Source: Thermococcus litoralis DSM 5473 (GTDB lineage: Archaea > Methanobacteriota_B > Thermococci > Thermococcales > Thermococcaceae). From it: a stretch of 64,000 bases of DNA. Position 1 is the first letter of the stretch, and the number at the start of each line of letters is the position of its first letter. Below the pieces are notes generated by a model. The model did no database searches. It worked only from the letters and a program-made list of their open reading frames with translations, and was not told where the DNA came from. Positions 43,725 to 52,864 of this stretch are shown piece after piece. A program made the translations under genes and the position numbers. The stretch lies in assembly GCF_000246985.2 (NCBI RefSeq), contig NC_022084.1, positions 2,151,173 through 2,215,172 of the forward strand. The letters run 5' to 3'.

Positions 43725-45677
43725 GTGAAGCAGGAAATGAGCAGCGTCGACATCAAATACATAGTAGAGGAGCTGAAGTCCTTGGAGGGGGCTAGGGTTG
43801 ACAAAATATACCACGATGGGGATCAAATTAGAATAAAACTCCACATAGCGGGAGAAGGGAGAAAAGATCTTATTATTGAAGCGGGCAGAAGGATTCATCT
43901 AACAACCTACATAAAAGAAGCCCCCCAACAGCCCTCTTCGTTCACCATGCTTCTCAGAAAATACCTGAGCGGCTTGAGGCTTGAAAAGATAGAACAGCAC
44001 GATTTTGACAGAATAGTGAAACTCAAAATAGGGGAATACACGCTAATAGCCGAGCTCTTTAAAAGGGGTAATGTTATTCTCGTTGATAAAGATAATGTCA
44101 TAATCTCTGCCATGAGGCATGAAGAGTTTAAAGATAGGGCAATAAAACCAAAACACGAGTACAAAATCCCTCCTGCGAGAGAGAACCCCATTGACGTTTC
44201 TTGGGGGAAGTTTAAAGAGCTCATATCATCTCAAGAAGTTGAGATAGTTAGGGCTTTGGCGAGAAGCCTTAACATGGGTGGGTTATATGCAGAGGAGATT
44301 CTTCTAAGGGCTGAAATAGGGAAAACCAAAAAAGCCAACGAGTTGAATGAAGATGAGCTCAAAGCTATCTTTGATAGGATGAAAGAAGTTTTTAACTCCC
44401 CGAAGAAGCCAAACATAGTATATAAAGACTCTGCACCCATAGATGTCCTTCCAATCGAGCTCAAGTGGTATGAAGGCTATGAGAAAAAATTCTTCGAGAC
44501 TTTCAGCGAGGCTTTAGATGAGTATTTTGGAAAAATCCTCATTGAGAGTGCAAAAATTGAGAGAACCAAAAAGCTTCAGGACAAGAAAAGAGGGTTAGAG
44601 GTTACTCTTAGAAAGCAAGAGGAAATGATAAAAGGTTTTGAAAGGCAAATGCAGGAAAATCAGGAGATCGGCGACTTAATCTACGCAAACTTCACCTTTG
44701 TGGAAAACCTCCTCAAAGAGCTTTCAAAGGCAGTTGAAAAGCTTGGGTGGGAGGAATTCAAGAAAAGAATAGAAGAAGGTAGAAAATCGGGCAATAAAGT
44801 AGCTCAGATAATAAAAGGCATAGATCCAAAAGAGAAGGCCGTAACGGTCGAACTCGAAGGTAAAAAGGTAAAGCTCTACCTCAACAAGAGCATAGGAGAA
44901 AACGCCGAGATTTACTATGAAAAAGCAAAGAAAGCAAAGCACAAGCTTGAGGGAGCAAGAAAAGCTTACGAAGACACACTGAAAAAAATTCAAGAAATTG
45001 AAAAGCTCATAGAGGAGGAAGAGAAAAAGGAGCTCAGCGTGAAGAAGCTTGAAAAAAGAAAGAAGAAGTGGTTCGAAAAGTTCAGATGGTTTGTAAGCAG
45101 TGAAGGCTTTCTGGTAATAGGGGGAAAAGATGCCACAACAAATGAAATAGTCGTAAAGAGACATATGAGTGAGAACGACCTCTACTGCCATGCAGATATT
45201 TATGGAGCGCCACACGTGGTAATAAAAGATGGCAAGAAAGCTGGGGAGAAAACGATATTCGAAGCCTGCCAGTTCGCAGTTTCCATGTCAAGGGCATGGA
45301 AAGATGGAATATACTCCGGAGACGCTTACTGGGCAGATCCGAGCCAAGTGACAAAAAAAGCCCCAAGTGGAGAATACCTGGGCAAAGGGGCCTTCATGGT
45401 TTATGGAAAGAGAAACTGGATGCATGGCTTACCAGTAAAGCTCGCCATTGGAATAGTGGAGTATGAAGGAGAGAAGCTCCCAATGTGTGGGCCTGTTGAT
45501 GCCGTTAGGGCTCATACAGACAAGTACATCATTATCCGCCCGGGAAGAACAAAAAAGAGCGAACTTGCCAAAAAAATAGCTAAAATTTTCGAGAAGTGGG
45601 GGTACAAAGTGGAGCTTGACGACTTAATGCAAATCCTACCGCCCGGAAACGGTGAGATTGTGGAGGTGGTAGAATGA
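43725..45677 (+). CDS. NFACT-family protein (Rqc2/RqcH-like)
   Basis: About 650 residues. The NFACT-N domain (MSSVDIKYIVEELKSLEGAR, then GRRIHLTTYIKEAPQQPSSF) is followed by a helix-hairpin-helix segment, a long coiled coil (residues about 290-430) and the NFACT-R/DUF814 domain (FVSSEGFLVIGGKDATTNEI). Family members bind the large subunit with peptidyl-tRNA and add C-terminal tails to stalled chains. The archaeal role is presumed similar. The start is GTG at 43725 with AGGTGGGAAG upstream; ATG at 43737 is an alternative. The next gene overlaps by four bases. Confidence 0.88.
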   Translation: MKQEMSSVDIKYIVEELKSLEGARVDKIYHDGDQIRIKLHIAGEGRKDLIIEAGRRIHLTTYIKEAPQQPSSFTMLLRKYLSGLRLEKIEQHDFDRIVKLKIGEYTLIAELFKRGNVILVDKDNVIISAMRHEEFKDRAIKPKHEYKIPPARENPIDVSWGKFKELISSQEVEIVRALARSLNMGGLYAEEILLRAEIGKTKKANELNEDELKAIFDRMKEVFNSPKKPNIVYKDSAPIDVLPIELKWYEGYEKKFFETFSEALDEYFGKILIESAKIERTKKLQDKKRGLEVTLRKQEEMIKGFERQMQENQEIGDLIYANFTFVENLLKELSKAVEKLGWEEFKKRIEEGRKSGNKVAQIIKGIDPKEKAVTVELEGKKVKLYLNKSIGENAEIYYEKAKKAKHKLEGARKAYEDTLKKIQEIEKLIEEEEKKELSVKKLEKRKKKWFEKFRWFVSSEGFLVIGGKDATTNEIVVKRHMSENDLYCHADIYGAPHVVIKDGKKAGEKTIFEACQFAVSMSRAWKDGIYSGDAYWADPSQVTKKAPSGEYLGKGAFMVYGKRNWMHGLPVKLAIGIVEYEGEKLPMCGPVDAVRAHTDKYIIIRPGRTKKSELAKKIAKIFEKWGYKVELDDLMQILPPGNGEIVEVVE

Positions 45678-46114
45678 TAAACCTCTACGCAATAGCCCAG
45701 AGAGAACTCGCAAAGGACTTGCTCTTCGAGGTTGACGATGAAGTGGTTACGTTCTCTGTAAAAGGGGTTATGATAGCAAAGACGAACTCAAAGGGCTATA
45801 ATTTTTCTTTTGTTGAGATTACAGACAATGAGTTTGTGCTGGCAGTTCAGATGAGAGGGTATGTGATTTATCTCGGCTTAGAAAGCGATGAAGTAATTGA
45901 CGAAGATGCATATCCAGAAATCGTAAGGGCATTGATAAACCACCTCTTGCCTGCCCTTCATGCCCTTGTCAAAGAGGCCGAGAAGAGCTATACCGGGAAA
46001 GCAGATTTGCTTTTAGACGATAATATGAGCCCTGAGATGAAAGAATTCTTTTATGAGTTACTCCTCAAACACAAGAGGGGATTGCCAACGCACGAGCAGG
46101 TCGACGTTGCGTAG
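45674..46114 (+). CDS. conserved hypothetical protein
   Basis: This 146-residue soluble acidic protein has a beta-rich first half (LLFEVDDEVVTFSVKGVMIA, VEITDNEFVLAVQMRGYVIY) and a helical second half (PEIVRALINHLLPALHALVK, EMKEFFYELLLKHKRGLPTH). It has no recognised domain. The start overlaps the NFACT stop by an ATGA junction, so it is translationally coupled and may share the ribosome-related role; that is inference from position only. Confidence 0.7.
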   Translation: MINLYAIAQRELAKDLLFEVDDEVVTFSVKGVMIAKTNSKGYNFSFVEITDNEFVLAVQMRGYVIYLGLESDEVIDEDAYPEIVRALINHLLPALHALVKEAEKSYTGKADLLLDDNMSPEMKEFFYELLLKHKRGLPTHEQVDVA

Positions 46115-46151
46115 CAAAGGTTTTTAAAGAATCTGCATGTAGGGAGGAACC

Positions 46152-47234
46152 ATGAAAAGAACTGAGTATTATTCGTATGCAGCTGGGGAGCTTCCGGAAG
46201 GATGTAAGCTTTGTGTTCAAGGGGCAAAGTTAGTGCTCTTTACAACCGGAGTTTGTCCCAGAGATTGCTTCTACTGCCCCCTAAGCCCTTGGAGAAGAGG
46301 AGATGTCAGCTATGCAAATGAGAGGCCCATAAAGAGTCTTGACGACATAATAGAGGAGGCCAAAATCCAAGAGGCTTTGGGTGCGGGAGTTACTGGAGGA
46401 GATCCCCTTTCAAGGATAGATAGGACCGTGGAATATATAAAAGCCCTAAAAGAGAACTTTGGAGAGAAGTTTCACATCCACCTCTACACTACCGGAGCAT
46501 TAGCCACAAGAGAGAACCTTGAAAAGCTTTACTCAGCGGGTTTGGATGAAATACGCTTCCACCCAGATCTTTTTAATCCCAACTCGAGGCTTCTCCAGAA
46601 AGAGCTTGAGAACATAAAGAATGCTTTTGATTTTGATTGGGATGTTGGCGGAGAAGTGCCGAGCGTTCCAGGGCAGGAAGAGAGGATTAAGTGGTTTGCT
46701 GAGTTTTTAGATGCCCGTGGAGCAAAGTTCCTCAATATAAATGAGCTTGAGTTCAGTGAGACCAATTTAGATGCCCTTCTCTCAAGAGGACTTAGAACTG
46801 TTAGCAATGAAAGTTCAGCGATAGCGGGAAGCCTTGAACTGGGGCTGAAGATCCTTGAATGGGGAGAAGAAAACACCTCCCTGAACTACCACCTATGCAC
46901 AGCCAAGCTTAAGGACGCTGTTCAGCTGAGAAACAGACTCAAGAGGATGGCAAAAAACGTCGCCAAGCCCTATATGGAGATTACCGAAGAGGGAACCTTA
47001 AGGTTCGGGATTGCGGAGTATGATGACCTAATAGAGCTCTACAATTTGCTTGTAAATGAAGCGGAGGTTCCAGAAGAGTGGCTCTACATAAATACAAAGA
47101 AAGGAAGGATTGAAATGCCCATAGAGGTTGCAGAAGAGCTTGCCGATGCAATAGAAGGGGATGTAAAGTTCTACATAGTCGAGGAGTATCCGACGTGGGA
47201 TCGAATAGAGGTCGAGAGGATTCCGCTTCCGTGA
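46152..47234 (+). CDS. radical SAM protein
   Basis: This 360-residue protein has the radical SAM cluster motif C-X3-C-X2-C at Cys35, Cys39 and Cys42 (GVCPRDCFYCPL). Two extra cysteines at 18 and 21 (EGCKLCVQGAK) precede it. The GGE-like motif appears as VTGGDPLSR and the barrel continues with FHIHLYTTGALATRENL. The substrate is unknown. Similar archaeal proteins are annotated only as radical SAM. The ATG follows GTAGGGAGGAACC, about 35 bases after the preceding gene, and is probably in the same transcript. Confidence 0.88.
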   Translation: MKRTEYYSYAAGELPEGCKLCVQGAKLVLFTTGVCPRDCFYCPLSPWRRGDVSYANERPIKSLDDIIEEAKIQEALGAGVTGGDPLSRIDRTVEYIKALKENFGEKFHIHLYTTGALATRENLEKLYSAGLDEIRFHPDLFNPNSRLLQKELENIKNAFDFDWDVGGEVPSVPGQEERIKWFAEFLDARGAKFLNINELEFSETNLDALLSRGLRTVSNESSAIAGSLELGLKILEWGEENTSLNYHLCTAKLKDAVQLRNRLKRMAKNVAKPYMEITEEGTLRFGIAEYDDLIELYNLLVNEAEVPEEWLYINTKKGRIEMPIEVAEELADAIEGDVKFYIVEEYPTWDRIEVERIPLP

Positions 47235-47263
47235 TTTGATTAGCTTTTTTGCTTTTTCGTTAA

Positions 47264-47347
47264 CTTGAAAGTGATTTCGAAAAATTTATGTCGGGCTTTG
47301 AGCGCTTTGAGGAGTATGGACTGAAGGTGGAGATTCTCGAGAAATAG
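47264..47347 (+). pseudogene. possible 3'-end gene remnant
   Basis: After an in-frame TAA at 47261, 27 codons read LESDFEKFMSGFERFEEYGL and then KVEILEK before TAG at 47345. The composition (FEKF, FERFEEYGLKVEILEK) looks like the end of a real protein, yet there is no ribosome binding site and no upstream frame. It may be a relic of a deleted gene in the gap between the radical SAM and ileS genes, or chance. Confidence 0.25.
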
Positions 47348-47389
47348 ATTGGGATTTGTATAAATTAAAGAAATCAAAGAAAATAAAGC

Positions 47390-50300
47390 TCAGCTCTCGA
47401 CTTTCTCAATTCCTATCTTTGCCTCAACTTCCGGCCACTCGACAACGTATCCCTTTGCTTCCTCGAACCTAACCTCAACTGCCCTTGTTTCTCCCTTTAT
47501 GTAGTCAAGCATCTCCTGCAAGAGCCCTTTGTTTTCGTCAGTTGTTTCAATGTACACCATTATTCTGTCATTGACGTCTAAGTCGAGCTGCTTTCTCATC
47601 TCCTGTATTCTTCTCACGAATTCCCTCGCAAGTCCTTCCATCATAAGCTCCCTTGTGAGTGTCTTGTCAACAAATACCTTGCCGTGATCGAATTCTTCTC
47701 CTACAAGGAAGTCCGGGAGTTCTTCCTCAACGACAATGTGCTCCCTCTCAATTGTAAACTCCTTACCCTCTATCTCCACTTTCAGCTTTCCTTGCATAAG
47801 CTTTTCATAGAGCTCCCTGTCGTCCTGCTCCTCAATCCACTTTGCAATTAACTTTGCATCTCCCTTGAAGTGAGGCCCGAGTTTGGCGAAGTTGGGCTTT
47901 ACTCTTATTTCTCTCTCAACCTTGGCTACCTTGACTTCTTTAGCATTGAGCTGGTCTTTGAGGAGGTAGTTAAGCCTTTCAACGGCTTTCTTTGTTGTTT
48001 CGTCCTCGGTCTCTATGAGTATCTGCCTCACAGGATAGCGGAGTTTTATCTTTGCCTTCTGTCTCGCCGCAGAGCCAGCTTCCACTATTTTTCTGACTAT
48101 TTCCATTTCCTTTTCAAGCTCTTCATCTACCCATCTCTCGTCTTTCTTGGGCCAGTCTTCGAGGTGAACACTCTCCTTTCCGCTGAACGGTCTTATGAGG
48201 TTCTGGTAAATTTCCTCGGTGATGTAAGGTGTAAACGGTGCCATTAATCTAAGCAGAACGTCGAACACCTTCCACAACGTCCAATAAGCGGCAAGCTTAT
48301 CTGGGTCGTCTTTCTCAATCCAGAGCCTCTTCCTTATGAGCCTTACATACCACCTGCTTAAGTCCTCTATCACAAAGTACTCTATTGCTCTCGTTGCCCT
48401 TGTGAGGTAGAATGTCTCTATTCCATCTTCCACAGCATCTACGAGAGTGTTGACTCTTGAAAGTATCCACCTGTCCTCTTCCCTAAATGGAAGCTCTTCT
48501 GGGTTGACCTTTGTGGGGTCGAACTTGTCCAGGCTCATGTATGTTGAAGCCAATATGTAGACGTTCCAGAGGATGTTGAGCATTCTCTTAACCTGTGCAA
48601 GCCCCTTCCAGCTGAACCTTAGGTTTTCCCAAGGAGTCGTCGCCCAGAGCATGTAGAATCTAAACGGATCTCTTCCTTCCTTCTGGACAACTTCTTCTGG
48701 CCTTATTATGTTCCCAAGACTCTTGCTCATCTTATCTCCCTTTTCGTCCAAAACATAGCCATGCATTGCGACCTTCTTGTACGGAACGGTGTCAAACGCA
48801 ACAACACTTGCTGCCTGCTGGGAGTAGAACCACTTTGTAACCTGGTCTTCTCCCTCAACTATAAAATCTGCAGGCCAAAGTCTTTCGAAGAGGTCTTTCC
48901 TCCTTGGATAGTCAAGAGAAGCCCAGCTCGCTATTCCACTGTCAAACCATACATCGAGAACGTCTTTGACCCTCTTCATATCTCCTCCACACTTGGGACA
49001 TCTGAGTACTACCGTATCCACCCACGGTTTGTGGAGGTCTACTTCATGAAAGTCCTTTTCTATTGGCTCCTTGCTCATCTCTTTGAGCTCATCGAATGAA
49101 CCAACCACATGGACGTTGCCACAGCTCTCACATACCCATATTGGTAGGGGTATTCCCCAATACCTCTGTCTTGAGATACACCAGTCTCCGCTGTTCATAA
49201 CTCCGTTGTCGTACCTTATCTTTACCCAATCTGGATACCAGGTGACGTTCTTGTCGTTTTCTTCTATTATCTTATCCTTAACTTTGCTTATCTTCAGGAA
49301 CCACTGGTCTGTTGCTCTAAATATCAGCGGCGTCTTACAGCGCCAGCAGTGTGGGTATTTGTGCTCTATCGTGCCAGCCTTCACGAGAAGACCTTTTTCC
49401 TTTAGATACTCAATTATCTCAGGATCAGCATCTTTAACGAACTTGCCCTCCCACTTCCCTTCGACGTACCTTCCTTCATCGTCGAGAGGTGAGTAGATTG
49501 GCAGACCGTACTGCTTTCCTATCTCAAAGTCTTCTTCACCGTGTCCAGGGGCGGTGTGAACTAATCCGGTGCCCTCACCAAGGGTCACATGCTCTCCCAA
49601 TATTACGCGATGAGCCCACTCGTATTTCTCCCTAAACTCCTTCTGCCTTGGGTACTCCTCCAAAAACGGATGCACATACCTTATGCCCTCAAGCTCTTCG
49701 CCCTTGAATTCCTCCACGATCTCTCCTTTGGCACCAGCTTCGTGGAGAACCCTCTCGACTAATGCTTTCGCTATTATCCAGTACTCTTCCTTTCCATCAA
49801 GGAATACCTTCACTTTTGCGTACTCGTATTCGGGGTGAACTGTGACGGCTAAGTTAGCCGGCAAAGTCCATGGTGTAGTTGTCCAGATGAGGAGGTACTC
49901 GTTTTCTTTTCCCTCTACCGGGAACTTTACGTATATGCTTGGGTCTTCCCTTATTTTGTATTCTCCCCTAACTTCGTGTTCAGCCAAAGCAGTCTCACAT
50001 CTGGGGCACCAGTGGAGAACCCTCTGATCCTTCTCTAAAAGTCCCTTTTCCCATGCTTTCTTTAAAGTAAACCAAGCTGATTCTATATACTCGTTCTTGA
50101 TTGTCATATACGGGTTATCCCAGTCCATCCAAACTCCGAGCATTTTAAACTGCTCTGTCATGATTTTGAGATTGGTCAGAGCGAACTCCCTACATTTCTT
50201 TATGAAGTTTTCAACACCAACTTTCTCCTCTATATCCTTTTTGTATTTCAACCCAAGGGCCTGCTCAACTTTAACCTCTATTGGCAAGCCATGCATGTCA

Positions 50301-50557
50301 AAGCCCGGTTGCCTTCTAACGTTGTAGCCCTGCATGGTTCTGAATCTTATCACCATATCCTTGATTATTTTGTTCCATGCAGTGCCCAAGTGTATGGCAC
50401 CGCTTACATATGGTGGCCCATCAAGAAAATAGTAGTCCGGACCGTTTTCTCTTGCTTTTTTCACCTTGTTGTAGACGTCATTTTCTTTCCAGAATGCTTC
50501 TATTTTTTCCTCTAAGACTTGTGGATTATACTCCCTCATCTCTGGCTCCTTTATCAT
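47390..50557 (-). CDS. ileS: isoleucyl-tRNA synthetase
   Basis: This 1055-residue class Ia synthetase charges tRNA-Ile. The HIGH-type motif is PPYVSGAIHLGTAWNK (about residues 48-63). The editing domain follows with TTTPWTLPANLAV and TAPGHGEEDFEIGKQYG. Then come zinc cysteines (CESCG and CPKCGGD) and KMSKS (DKMSKSLGN). The C-terminal anticodon-binding region is of archaeal/eukaryotic length. The ATG at 50557 follows AGGAGGTTTTTGAG; the frame starts MIKEPEMREYNPQ. A leader of about 110 bases precedes it, unusual in this genome (see the entry at 50558). Confidence 0.97.
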   Translation of the reverse strand: MIKEPEMREYNPQVLEEKIEAFWKENDVYNKVKKARENGPDYYFLDGPPYVSGAIHLGTAWNKIIKDMVIRFRTMQGYNVRRQPGFDMHGLPIEVKVEQALGLKYKKDIEEKVGVENFIKKCREFALTNLKIMTEQFKMLGVWMDWDNPYMTIKNEYIESAWFTLKKAWEKGLLEKDQRVLHWCPRCETALAEHEVRGEYKIREDPSIYVKFPVEGKENEYLLIWTTTPWTLPANLAVTVHPEYEYAKVKVFLDGKEEYWIIAKALVERVLHEAGAKGEIVEEFKGEELEGIRYVHPFLEEYPRQKEFREKYEWAHRVILGEHVTLGEGTGLVHTAPGHGEEDFEIGKQYGLPIYSPLDDEGRYVEGKWEGKFVKDADPEIIEYLKEKGLLVKAGTIEHKYPHCWRCKTPLIFRATDQWFLKISKVKDKIIEENDKNVTWYPDWVKIRYDNGVMNSGDWCISRQRYWGIPLPIWVCESCGNVHVVGSFDELKEMSKEPIEKDFHEVDLHKPWVDTVVLRCPKCGGDMKRVKDVLDVWFDSGIASWASLDYPRRKDLFERLWPADFIVEGEDQVTKWFYSQQAASVVAFDTVPYKKVAMHGYVLDEKGDKMSKSLGNIIRPEEVVQKEGRDPFRFYMLWATTPWENLRFSWKGLAQVKRMLNILWNVYILASTYMSLDKFDPTKVNPEELPFREEDRWILSRVNTLVDAVEDGIETFYLTRATRAIEYFVIEDLSRWYVRLIRKRLWIEKDDPDKLAAYWTLWKVFDVLLRLMAPFTPYITEEIYQNLIRPFSGKESVHLEDWPKKDERWVDEELEKEMEIVRKIVEAGSAARQKAKIKLRYPVRQILIETEDETTKKAVERLNYLLKDQLNAKEVKVAKVEREIRVKPNFAKLGPHFKGDAKLIAKWIEEQDDRELYEKLMQGKLKVEIEGKEFTIEREHIVVEEELPDFLVGEEFDHGKVFVDKTLTRELMMEGLAREFVRRIQEMRKQLDLDVNDRIMVYIETTDENKGLLQEMLDYIKGETRAVEVRFEEAKGYVVEWPEVEAKIGIEKVES

Positions 50558-50700
50558 CTCAAAAACCTCCTGGGATTTGTAGAATAGGCTAGGTTAGCAG
50601 AATAGCCCAAGGAATCATGGGCAAAATGCAAAGCGAAGGATAAAACACTCCCCCCTCATGGGCATCGGTCAAAATTGTGGAGTTCTATTTATAAATCTTT
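50558..50700 (-). promoter_or_regulatory. ileS promoter and long leader with possible leaderless uORF
   Basis: AAAGATTTATAAATAG at 50686-50700 (minus strand) is a strong TATA box. Initiation is expected near 50667, about 110 bases before the ileS ATG, while most genes here have short leaders. An ATG at 50665 would start a 16-codon leaderless ORF (MPMRGECFILRFAFCP, stop 50615). Its stop lies in the loop of GCCCA-N8-TGGGC. The octamer GCCCATGA occurs twice. This could be a leader-peptide control device; only one Ile codon is present. Confidence 0.4.
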
Positions 50701-50737
50701 TGCCAAGATTGAAATAAAGAGGGAAAGAAAGGAAAAG

Positions 50738-51115
50738 TTAACTCTTTTCCTCTATGGTTCTTTCCTCTTCTGGTTCCCCTTTTCTTCTGCTCTCGTTCTT
50801 TATAACCTGAATAACGTAATCTATGAACTTTCTAATCTCCTCTAAATCTTCTTCAGGGATATCCTGAATCTTTTTGTTCTTTGTTTTGCATGTGAGCAGT
50901 TTTAAGAGTGCTAATCTCCCAAGTGCTGTTTTTGTGCTTATCTCTCCCTCTTTCCAGTCATGCCATATAGCGTTTGCTATGCCGTAAAATTCTGGTATGC
51001 TATCCAACCCTGGATCACCAACGTCCAATACTTCTTTGCCGAGATACTTGTACCTCTTTTCCTTCTCCTCCTTTGTGAATACTTTCGATTTTTCTCTAAT
51101 GTACTGGTGCACCAT
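50738..51115 (-). CDS. conserved hypothetical protein
   Basis: This 125-residue charged helical protein (MVHQYIREKSKVFTKEEKEK, then FYGIANAIWHDWKEGEISTK, EDLEEIRKFIDYVIQVIKNE) has a very acidic and basic C-terminus and no recognised domain. The ATG at 51115 follows GGAGGTGGTGTGG; the frame to 51199 lacks a site. It is a single gene divergent from the DUF401 membrane protein and lies about 40 bases from the ileS TATA box. Confidence 0.65.
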   Translation of the reverse strand: MVHQYIREKSKVFTKEEKEKRYKYLGKEVLDVGDPGLDSIPEFYGIANAIWHDWKEGEISTKTALGRLALLKLLTCKTKNKKIQDIPEEDLEEIRKFIDYVIQVIKNESRRKGEPEEERTIEEKS

Positions 51116-51238
51116 CCACACCACCTCCAAAAATACGTTGCCCTCAATGTTTATTAACCTTTTGTTTCTAAAACTCGGGGATAATCTTATAAGTCCCAAT
51201 AAGACACATATCTACACATTAATACGGTGGTGAAAACA

Positions 51239-52426
51239 ATGAATGAACTCCTCTACCTTTTGCTTTCCTTTGGAATTATAATAGGGTTCATAAGACTAAA
51301 GGTGAATATCGGGCTTTCTATATTCCTAGGCTCCCTTTTGCTTGGAGTTCTCTTTGGATTAAAGCCAAGAGATCTTGTACTTTCCCTCTACGTATCTTCC
51401 ACCGAGTGGCAGACCTTAAGGCTCATCCTGATTATAGTCGCTATAATGGCTCTAACGAGCGTCTTTTCCCAAATCGGCTACCTCAAAATAATGGAGAGAG
51501 CAGCCAAGGAGCTGTTTCCAAGTGAAAAGTACTCTTTAGCCGCACTCCCGGCGTTAATAGGGCTAATGCCAATGCCTGCTGGAGCCCTTGTTTCTGCTCC
51601 TATGATAGAGACCGTGGCTGACAAGCTCAACATTTCCCCGGAGAAAAAGACCATCATTAACTACTGGTTCAGGCATATATGGGAGCACTCTTGGCCAATG
51701 TATCAGGCGATAATAATTGCCTCGGCAATTTTAAGCATCTCTGTAAGAGAATTCAGTAGCAAGATGTTCCCCCTAACAATACTTATGGCACTGATTGGAT
51801 ATCTTTTCTTTCTTAGGCCTATAAAATCAGCTAAGGATGAAAAAGGAGACATAAAAGAAGGGCTGAAGTTGTTCCTCAAAAGCACGTATCCGATAATTGT
51901 GATCATCTTTATCTCAATTGTTCTCGGCTATGACATGGTTTATGGGGCATTTATAGGATTTCTATCAGCTTTGATACCCCATTTTAGGAGAATAAACAAA
52001 GGGGAAATTATAAAATACGCCTTACAGCCAAAAATAATATTTCTTCTGCTCTCGGTCATGTACTTCAAAAAGCTTCTTGAAGTCACAGGAGCCGTTGAAG
52101 CCCTTCCAAGGATTATCTTAGAGTTAAACCTCCCAATAATGGCAGTAATAGTTTTAACTCCCTTTTTAGTTGGATTGATGACTGGCATAAGCTTCGCTTA
52201 TGTGGGAATGACATTCCCGTTGCTAGCACCGTTTTTTGGGAGCTTTGATAAAATTGCACTCGCGTACTTGAGCGGCTACATGGGGATGCTCTTCAGCCCG
52301 GTTCACTTGTGCTTAGTCTTCTCCGCAGAATACTACAAAGCCGACCTAGGAAAAGTTTACAGAGCGATGCTGATTCCTGGATTGGCTCTCTTCCTTCTCG
52401 GAGTTCTCTACATCTCTTTCCTCTAA
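51239..52426 (+). CDS. DUF401 family membrane protein (transporter-like)
   Basis: This 395-residue protein has about ten hydrophobic helices and the DUF401 signatures LPALIGLMPMPAGALVSAPM and NYWFRHIWEHSWPMYQAII, followed by GLMTGISFAYVGMTFPLL. The family belongs to the ion-transporter-like superfamily with anion permeases; the substrate is unknown. The ATG at 51239 follows GGTGGTGAAAACA, so the GTG at 51227 is part of the binding site. Its TATA element lies in the short divergent region near 51200. Confidence 0.85.
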   Translation: MNELLYLLLSFGIIIGFIRLKVNIGLSIFLGSLLLGVLFGLKPRDLVLSLYVSSTEWQTLRLILIIVAIMALTSVFSQIGYLKIMERAAKELFPSEKYSLAALPALIGLMPMPAGALVSAPMIETVADKLNISPEKKTIINYWFRHIWEHSWPMYQAIIIASAILSISVREFSSKMFPLTILMALIGYLFFLRPIKSAKDEKGDIKEGLKLFLKSTYPIIVIIFISIVLGYDMVYGAFIGFLSALIPHFRRINKGEIIKYALQPKIIFLLLSVMYFKKLLEVTGAVEALPRIILELNLPIMAVIVLTPFLVGLMTGISFAYVGMTFPLLAPFFGSFDKIALAYLSGYMGMLFSPVHLCLVFSAEYYKADLGKVYRAMLIPGLALFLLGVLYISFL

Positions 52427-52467
52427 GCACCAGAAATGCTCTCTAAGTTCTTTAAACCTTTTCTTTC

Positions 52468-52821
52468 CTATTCCCTCACTTTTTGCAGTTCCAGTGCCTT
52501 TTTGTGTGCCTCTTCTACACTACATCCCTCAGCCCGATGCTTTATCTCCCTCAACTCATGAAAGAGAACATAACGTTCATACGGTCTCAAAAGCTCAGAT
52601 ATCCAAATTTCATTAAGAGGAATTCCAAGCTTATCTGCCGCCGGTGGATAGATGAGTTTTCCCTGATAGACTACTCTGTAGCATGCATTGTATTCTTTGA
52701 TGAGCTCATGGGGCACGTACTTCACGCGATAGCCCAGTTTTGCAATTTCCTCTTTAACGTTCGTCTTAGCCCACCAATAAAAACTCCCTTTAGGGGTTTT
52801 AAGAATTATGGATGAAGGCAA
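52468..52821 (-). CDS. hypothetical protein with HEXXE-like motif
   Basis: This 117-residue protein reads TPKGSFYWWAKTNVKEEIAK, YRVKYVPHELIKEYNACYRV, then LRPYERYVLFHELREIKHRA and EEAHKKALELQ. The segment FHELREIKHRAEG with a later His resembles a zinc-metallopeptidase helix (HEXXE then H), but a catalytic role is unproven. No family was recognised. Its promoter is shared with the divergent DUF835 gene: TATA-like CTATATAAC lies 15-25 bases upstream of the ATG, implying a leaderless or near-leaderless mRNA. Confidence 0.6.
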   Translation of the reverse strand: MPSSIILKTPKGSFYWWAKTNVKEEIAKLGYRVKYVPHELIKEYNACYRVVYQGKLIYPPAADKLGIPLNEIWISELLRPYERYVLFHELREIKHRAEGCSVEEAHKKALELQKVRE

Positions 52822-52864
52822 AGATGTTATATAGGTGAGAAACTTAAATAGTAAGGGGGACTAC

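Noticed and set aside
44724..45215. 163-residue minus-strand ORF with many hydrophobic residues
   Set aside because: It is antisense to the coiled coil of the NFACT protein, which forces a hydrophobic complement; no start signal.
50738..51199. longer start for the hypothetical protein before the DUF401 gene
   Set aside because: The extra N-terminal 28 codons run into the divergent promoter, and GGAGGTGG points to the ATG at 51115.
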